From positions 92,658,669 to 92,722,668 of the forward strand of contig NC_090750.1 of NCBI RefSeq assembly GCF_036898095.1: 64,000 nt of DNA. The letters run 5' to 3'. This DNA is from Palaemon carinicauda. Its lineage: Eukaryota; Arthropoda; Malacostraca; Decapoda; Palaemonidae. The stretch's first letter is position 1, and every line of letters begins with the position of its first letter. Below, piece after piece: positions 63,170-64,000 of the stretch. Under the pieces are notes generated by a model that saw only the letters and a program-made list of their open reading frames with translations, made no database searches and was not told where the DNA came from. A program made the position numbers and the translations under genes.

Positions 63170-64000
63170 TGAACAATCAGTTTCGTATAGATAGTAGTTT
63201 GGGGTGGCTGATGCGGTGACATCCTTGACTGGTGAAAGCCGGGCTGGGGTTCGAGTCCTGTTCAAATGGTGAAATGAACAACTAGTTTCGTATAGATAGT
63301 AGTTTTTTGGTGGCTGATGCGGTGACATCCTTGACTGGTGAACACCGGGCTGGGGTTCGAGTCCTGTTTAAATGGTGAAATGAACAATTAGTTTCGTATA
63401 GATAGTAGTTTTTTGGTGGCCGATGTGGTGACGTCCTTGACTGGTGAACGCCAGGCTGGGGTTCGAATCCTGTTCATATGGTGAAATGAACAATTAGTTT
63501 CGTATAGATAGTAGTTTTGTGGTGGCTGATGCGGTGACGTCCTTGACTGGTGAGAGCAAGCTGTGGTTCGAGTCCTGTTCAAATGGTGAAATGAACAATT
63601 AGTTTCGTATAGATAGTAGTTTTGTGGTGGCTGATGCGGTGACGTCCTTGACTGGTGAACGCCAGGCTGGGGTTCGAGTCCTGTTCAAATGGTGAAATGA
63701 ACAATTAGTTTCGTATAGATAGTAGTTTTGTGGTGGCTGATGCGGTGACGTCCTTGACTGGTGAAAGCAAGCTGGGGTTCGAGTCCTGTTCAAATGGTGA
63801 AATGAACAATTAATTTCGTATAGATAGTAGTTTTGTGGTGGCTGATGCGGTGACGTCCTTGACTGGTGAACGCCGGGCTGGGGTTCGAGTCCTGTTCAAA
63901 TGGTGAAATGAACAATTAGTTTCGTATAGATAGTAGTTTTGTGGTGGCTGATGCGGTGACGTCCTTGACTGGTGAAAGCCAGGCTGGGGTTCGAGTCCTG
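63170..64000 (+). repeat. Block repeated from 57.84-58.68 kb, open at window end
   Basis: GTAGTTTGGGGTGGC with GACATCC (63197), two T6 units, AGCAAGCTGTGG (about 63546), AGCAAGCTGGGG and ACAATTAATTTCG follow in the same order as at about 57867-58490, an offset near 5.33 kb. The older part has extra one-base deletions. The repeat continues past the window. Confidence 0.75.

Larger units (their letters stand above)
2956..64000 (+). repeat. 106-bp satellite array, tRNA-like monomer, about 575 units
   Basis: From about 2956 to the window end the sequence is one uninterrupted head-to-tail array, always in the same orientation. In order, the monomer reads GGTGAAATGAACAATTAG, TTTCGTATAGATAGTAG, TTTTGTGG, TGGCCGATGCGG, TGACGTCCTTGA, CTGGTGAACGCCAGGC, TGGGGTTCGAGTCC and TGTTCAAAT; adjacent pieces overlap slightly. 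I counted 106 bp for the typical unit. Dividing the array length by 106 gives about 576, and the exact number differs slightly because of short and composite units. No foreign insertion was seen. The right edge is not reached, so the true array is longer. Plus orientation is defined by the internal Pol III-like promoter. Confidence 0.98.

Noticed and set aside
2956..64000. Cluster of functional tRNA genes
   Set aside because: The B box and spacing fit, but the T-stem is broken, no seven-base anticodon loop with a five-pair stem is present, and the acceptor stem is at most four pairs.
2956..64000. CRISPR array
   Set aside because: The whole 106-bp unit repeats without unique spacers, and the genome context is eukaryotic.
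2956..64000. 5S rRNA gene array
   Set aside because: A unit of about 106 bp is too short, and no 5S internal control region was recognised. The promoter parts match the tRNA type (A and B boxes).
2956..64000. Telomeric or subtelomeric repeat
   Set aside because: No TTAGG or TTAGGG runs were seen, so there is no sequence support for a chromosome end.
2956..64000. Nucleosome phasing from 3 x 106 = 318 bp (two spacings of 159 bp)
   Set aside because: Numerically possible, but there is no supporting pattern in the sequence beyond arithmetic.

Overview
This window looks like non-coding DNA from an animal genome. A decapod crustacean is the best guess. The grounds are long AT and ATT microsatellites, two tRNA-headed SINE-like copies at the left edge, and sequence phrases at about 1902-1978 and in the tRNA-like heads that I associate with decapod genomes. 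That last point is recall, not a database result. I found no convincing protein-coding gene, rRNA gene, functional tRNA gene or CRISPR array.

Layout. Bases 1-330 hold two tandem tRNA-derived SINE-like copies. Bases 610-925 are an (AT)n tract. Bases 1088-1715 are a five-copy tandem repeat of about 125 bp. Bases 1902-1978 carry a dispersed-repeat-like segment with a perfect C/G palindrome. Bases 2189-2672 are an interrupted (ATT)n tract. Bases 2673-2955 are plain unique spacer. From about 2956 to the last base, and clearly continuing beyond it, the window is one unbroken head-to-tail satellite with a 106-bp monomer, roughly 575 units and 61 kb.

The satellite is the main object. Each monomer contains an RNA polymerase III type 2 internal promoter: an A-box-like TGGCCGATGCGG and a perfect B box GGTTCGAGTCC, 43 bp apart start to start as in tRNA genes. 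A TTTT run lies just before the next A box. The monomer therefore looks like a tRNA or SINE head that was amplified in tandem. It also carries a short hairpin and a second inverted repeat (TGTTCA/TGAACA). Much of the monomer variation is CpG to TpG or CpA, which suggests cytosine methylation of the array.

Above the monomer there is higher-order structure. Blocks of about 3.5-4.2 kb (near 36 monomers) recur. The clearest case is 20952-24771 repeated almost exactly at 24772-28591 and then broken off near 29410. Other duplicated blocks have offsets of about 6.5, 10.2, 5.3 and 1.85 kb. Three kinds of off-length units (81, 62 and 155 bp) mark the blocks.

Two stretches (about 12.8-20.1 kb and 38.7-59.7 kb) have many one-base deletions and otherwise consensus-like units. 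The rest has many substitutions and few indels. This may reflect assembly polishing rather than biology. The many minus-strand reading frames of 60-226 codons are by-products of the repeat.
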